Part shown: in pieces, positions 62,041-64,000 of the stretch | Numbering within the stretch: the first letter of the stretch is position 1 | How the letters are laid out: the number at the start of each line of letters is the position of its first letter | DNA from: Haloflavibacter putidus | GTDB lineage: Bacteria > Bacteroidota > Bacteroidia > Flavobacteriales > Flavobacteriaceae | Assembly (NCBI RefSeq): GCF_006546625.1 | Contig: NZ_VIAR01000015.1 | Span: 1 to 64,000 of the forward strand | Direction of reading: 5' to 3' | DNA: 64,000 bases | Program-made: the position numbers and the translations under genes | Notes under the pieces: model-generated | What the model was told of the DNA's origin: nothing | Seen by the model: only the letters and a program-made list of their open reading frames with translations | Databases searched by the model: none

Positions 62041-62691
62041 TTGATTGAAGAAACTTATAGAAATTCTGAATTTATTAATTCTATAATTATTGCTGCAATA
62101 GGATTATTTGGGGTTGTTTTAGGAGTTGTGGTTTCAAATATTATTAGTTGGAAGTTAAAGTCTAAAGAAAGTCGACTTAGGATAAAAGAGAAAATTTTTG
62201 ACAGAAGACTTAAAGCTCACGAAGAAATTTTAGAAATCACAAAATTATTAAGAACAATGGTTTCTACTCACGAAATTGATCAAAAATCCTATTTCATTAC
62301 ATATCCAGGCGTTTTGAGTTCTAAAAAGGATTTTGAGAACTTTATTTGGAAATTCCATAATGCTGTTAATTTCAATTCACATTGGTTAGAGTGGGAACTA
62401 AGAAAAGAAATTTTTTATGCACAAGATTATATTCAAAACGTACAAAAACACCTAAATGAAATACGAGATGAAAAAATTATTGAATACGCTAAATTTCTAA
62501 AAACTGATTTTAAAAGCTTGGCGGATATTTTAGAAGAAAAAACTATAAATTTTTTACTAATTGATATTCATAAAATTAATATTGATCCTAAAAATAGGAA
62601 ATTTCAATATTCAACGTCCGAAAGAAAAAGGAAGATTAACGATACTGAATTAATCAAAAAGTTGAATGAAATTAATGCTATGAAAAAATAA
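62041..62691 (+). CDS. Cassette 10: membrane-anchored helical protein
   Basis: 216 residues from a TTG at 62041; no ATG occurs before about residue 73, so TTG is the likely start. One N-terminal membrane segment (SIIIAAIGLFGVVLGVVVSNIIS) is followed by a Lys/Arg/Glu-rich, probably helical or coiled-coil cytoplasmic domain (KLKSKESRLRIKEKIFDRRL, KAHEEILEITKLLRT). No family recognised. Cassette 62011-62882. Confidence 0.65.
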   Translation: MIEETYRNSEFINSIIIAAIGLFGVVLGVVVSNIISWKLKSKESRLRIKEKIFDRRLKAHEEILEITKLLRTMVSTHEIDQKSYFITYPGVLSSKKDFENFIWKFHNAVNFNSHWLEWELRKEIFYAQDYIQNVQKHLNEIRDEKIIEYAKFLKTDFKSLADILEEKTINFLLIDIHKINIDPKNRKFQYSTSERKRKINDTELIKKLNEINAMKK

Positions 62692-62695
62692 CTAT

Positions 62696-62888
62696 GCACA
62701 ACACCGTATATAGCTCATAGCTAATTAGTTGCTTAATCGAAGTTAATGCATATTTGCAAGTCCGCCAAATTTTTTAATTTGGCTTATTGAGAAAAAAGGT
62801 AATAAGAAAATTTAAAAATCTGGCTTGTGCTTAACCGAATAATTATCGCTAATTTACACGCTACGAGCCATATACAAACACGTTGTGG
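62696..62888 (+). other. attC site 10 (193 bp, long class)
   Basis: R'' GCACAAC (62696-62702) to R' GTTGTGG (62882-62888). Opens CACCGTATATAGCTCATAGC and closes CGCTACGAGCCATATAC; nearly the same sequence as site 5. Confidence 0.85.
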
Positions 62889-62906
62889 CGCATTTGAAAA
62901 AAAACT

Positions 62907-63914
62907 ATGAACATTTTAAAGCTTATAAAAGACCAAATAGACGAAGCTACAAAATTAGATGAATCGCTAATTGGACTAAATTCTGTTTTTACTCATATTA
63001 AAAGAGCTGAATCCTTATTGAATTTGGCACAAGCTCAAGAAGATGACCAATATTTCACGGATGTAATCTACCGAACAAATCACAGTTACGAGGGAATTTT
63101 AAAAGAATCCTTTCGAGTTCTTACGGGAAAAAATGAAGATAGAAAAACGCCATACCAAATTGAAAAACATCTTTTGGAGCACGAATTACTTAACGAAAGA
63201 GTAATTGAGTTACTTACAAACTACCGTGAGAAATGGAGAAATCCTTCAACACACGACCACAATTTATTTTTCACATACGATGAAGCATTTTTGGCAATTA
63301 TGTCGATTAGCTCTTTTGTACACGTTTTTATGACACAAATACTTGAAAAAGTATATTACAAAAAAGAAAAGACAGCAGTAAAAAATGAATTGAGTAAAAT
63401 TCAAAAAGGAATTGAAAACGATTATAAAAATTTCGCTTTAAAAGACAAAGTAAAAACAATATTGCAAGCATTTGGAAAACGTAATATTACCAAGACAGAT
63501 GAGGAAGTTCGGAGAAGCCGATTTGAAACGGAAATAATTGGAAGTTTAACAGCGTACATTGAAGCACTTGACAAGAATATCAAGATAGATGTAGAGCCAA
63601 TTATAAAATCAGGAAATAGACAATTACGCCCAGATTTAATTTTAGAAGAAAAAAAGAAAAAAGTATTAATTGAAGTAAAAATAAATCGAAGAGACAGAAG
63701 AGGATTTATGAACGAAAGAATATTCGAAGACCAATTACTTTCATATTTAATTCACACGAACATAAAAACTGGAATTTTATTTATTGTCCCAAGCGAAATG
63801 AAAGAAGATGATGAATACGAATTAACAGAGAAGATACTTGAAGTTAGTGGAAATAAAATTGAGCTTTTGACTTTACAATTGAGCAGAAAAAACGCGCCAC
63901 AACAACGTATATAG
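62907..63914 (+). CDS. Cassette 11: HEPN-like plus PD-(D/E)XK nuclease protein
   Basis: 335 residues. Residues 1-150 are all-helical with R111-N-P-S-T-H116 in REKWRNPSTHDHNLFF, the Rx4-6H motif of HEPN RNases. Residues about 205-310 form a PD-(D/E)XK nuclease: RFETEIIGSLTAYIEAL, then D243 in LRPDLIL and E256-V-K258 in VLIEVKI, followed by FEDQLLSYLIHTNIKTGILF. The fusion of two nuclease-type domains suggests an anti-phage abortive-infection or restriction protein; this is inferred. The stop codon (63912-63914) lies inside the attC, after the R'' core. Confidence 0.8.
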   Translation: MNILKLIKDQIDEATKLDESLIGLNSVFTHIKRAESLLNLAQAQEDDQYFTDVIYRTNHSYEGILKESFRVLTGKNEDRKTPYQIEKHLLEHELLNERVIELLTNYREKWRNPSTHDHNLFFTYDEAFLAIMSISSFVHVFMTQILEKVYYKKEKTAVKNELSKIQKGIENDYKNFALKDKVKTILQAFGKRNITKTDEEVRRSRFETEIIGSLTAYIEALDKNIKIDVEPIIKSGNRQLRPDLILEEKKKKVLIEVKINRRDRRGFMNERIFEDQLLSYLIHTNIKTGILFIVPSEMKEDDEYELTEKILEVSGNKIELLTLQLSRKNAPQQRI

Positions 63915-64000
63915 CTCATAGCTAGTGAGTTATTTAATCGAAGTTAAGGCATATTTGGAAAGTCGCCAAATTTTTTAATTTGGCTTATTGAAAAGAAAGG
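63897..64000 (+). other. attC site 11, cut by window edge
   Basis: R'' CCACAAC (63897-63903) followed by AACGTATATAGCTCATAGC, as in sites 5 and 10. The R' end and any further cassettes are beyond the window. The ten bases GCGCCACAAC complement the cassette 11 start GTTGTGGCGC exactly. Confidence 0.8.

Larger units (their letters stand above)
54270..64000 (+). mobile_element. Integron-like gene cassette array, eleven units, open to the right
   Basis: Eleven head-to-tail units with crossover points G|TT after 54269, 54890, 56190, 56946, 57709, 58792, 59560, 60560, 61180, 62010 and 62882. Each ends in an attC-like imperfect palindrome opening with an AAC core and closing with GTT. For every unit the ten bases starting at its GTT are complementary to the ten ending at its own AAC (ten of ten in nine units, nine of ten in two), as expected if each once circularised by G|TT joining. 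All recognised genes lie in one direction. TTTACGGAA sites, frequent in the chromosome, are absent. Confidence 0.92.

Overview
The window is a chromosomal segment of an AT-rich member of the Bacteroidota, most likely a marine Flavobacteriaceae. Signs of this are menaquinone genes (menA, menC, menE), a split transketolase, EttA, a CAL67264-type small membrane protein, a CUB/PKD multidomain secreted protein, and promoters with the TAnnTTTG -7 element instead of clear Shine-Dalgarno sequences. The host parts are ordinary housekeeping DNA. No tRNA, rRNA or CRISPR array was recognised.

Layout, 1-53 kb. 1-2.8 kb: partial secreted multidomain protein and a small secreted protein (minus). 3-8.4 kb: sodium:solute symporter, CoA-binding protein, a possible small RNA, fabH, and an AarF/ABC1 kinase-TetR pair. 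8.8-15 kb: htpG, a lipoprotein, then the thrS-infC-rpmI-rplT operon. 15-23.7 kb: lipoprotein, YjbQ, OmpA protein, secreted protein, dnaB, accA, LptF/LptG permease, tgt. 24.4-30 kb: split transketolase, outer-membrane barrel, ASCH protein, ettA, thioredoxin-like protein. 30.4-37.3 kb: serine hydrolase, a toxin-antitoxin pair between two copies of the 3' end of a broken dinB-like gene, acyl-CoA carboxylase beta subunit, lipoprotein, M1 peptidase. 37.3-38.4 kb: repeat-rich DNA with one 59-residue membrane protein gene. 38.5-47.8 kb: men genes with a CPBP protease and an MBL hydrolase, a PIN toxin pair, menA, holA, HsdR-N protein, glycosyltransferase, OmpA protein. 48-52.6 kb: uracil-DNA glycosylase-like protein and pyruvate carboxylase.

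53-64 kb is the remarkable part: an integron-like cassette array. A 398-residue tyrosine recombinase (53045-54241) is followed 28 bp later by eleven head-to-tail units running off the right edge. Each unit is closed by an attC-like site of about 131-134 or 193-199 bp, ending in a GTT core. In all eleven units the first bases (after G of GTT) are the reverse complement of the bases around that unit's own terminal AAC core, over 9-10 of 10 positions. This is the arrangement expected of integron cassettes that circularise by G|TT exchange. Cargo includes lipoproteins and secreted proteins, a RelE-type toxin-antitoxin pair with its own promoter, two PD-(D/E)XK nuclease proteins (one with a HEPN-like RxxxxH domain), and one unit with no recognisable gene. 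The recombinase lacks the extra segment of classical IntI enzymes and lies in the same direction as the cassettes, so the system is not a textbook integron.

Background oddities are a TTTACGGAA nonamer present 23 times before the array and not seen inside it, several families of dispersed intergenic hairpin repeats, and an infC gene that appears to start at AUA.
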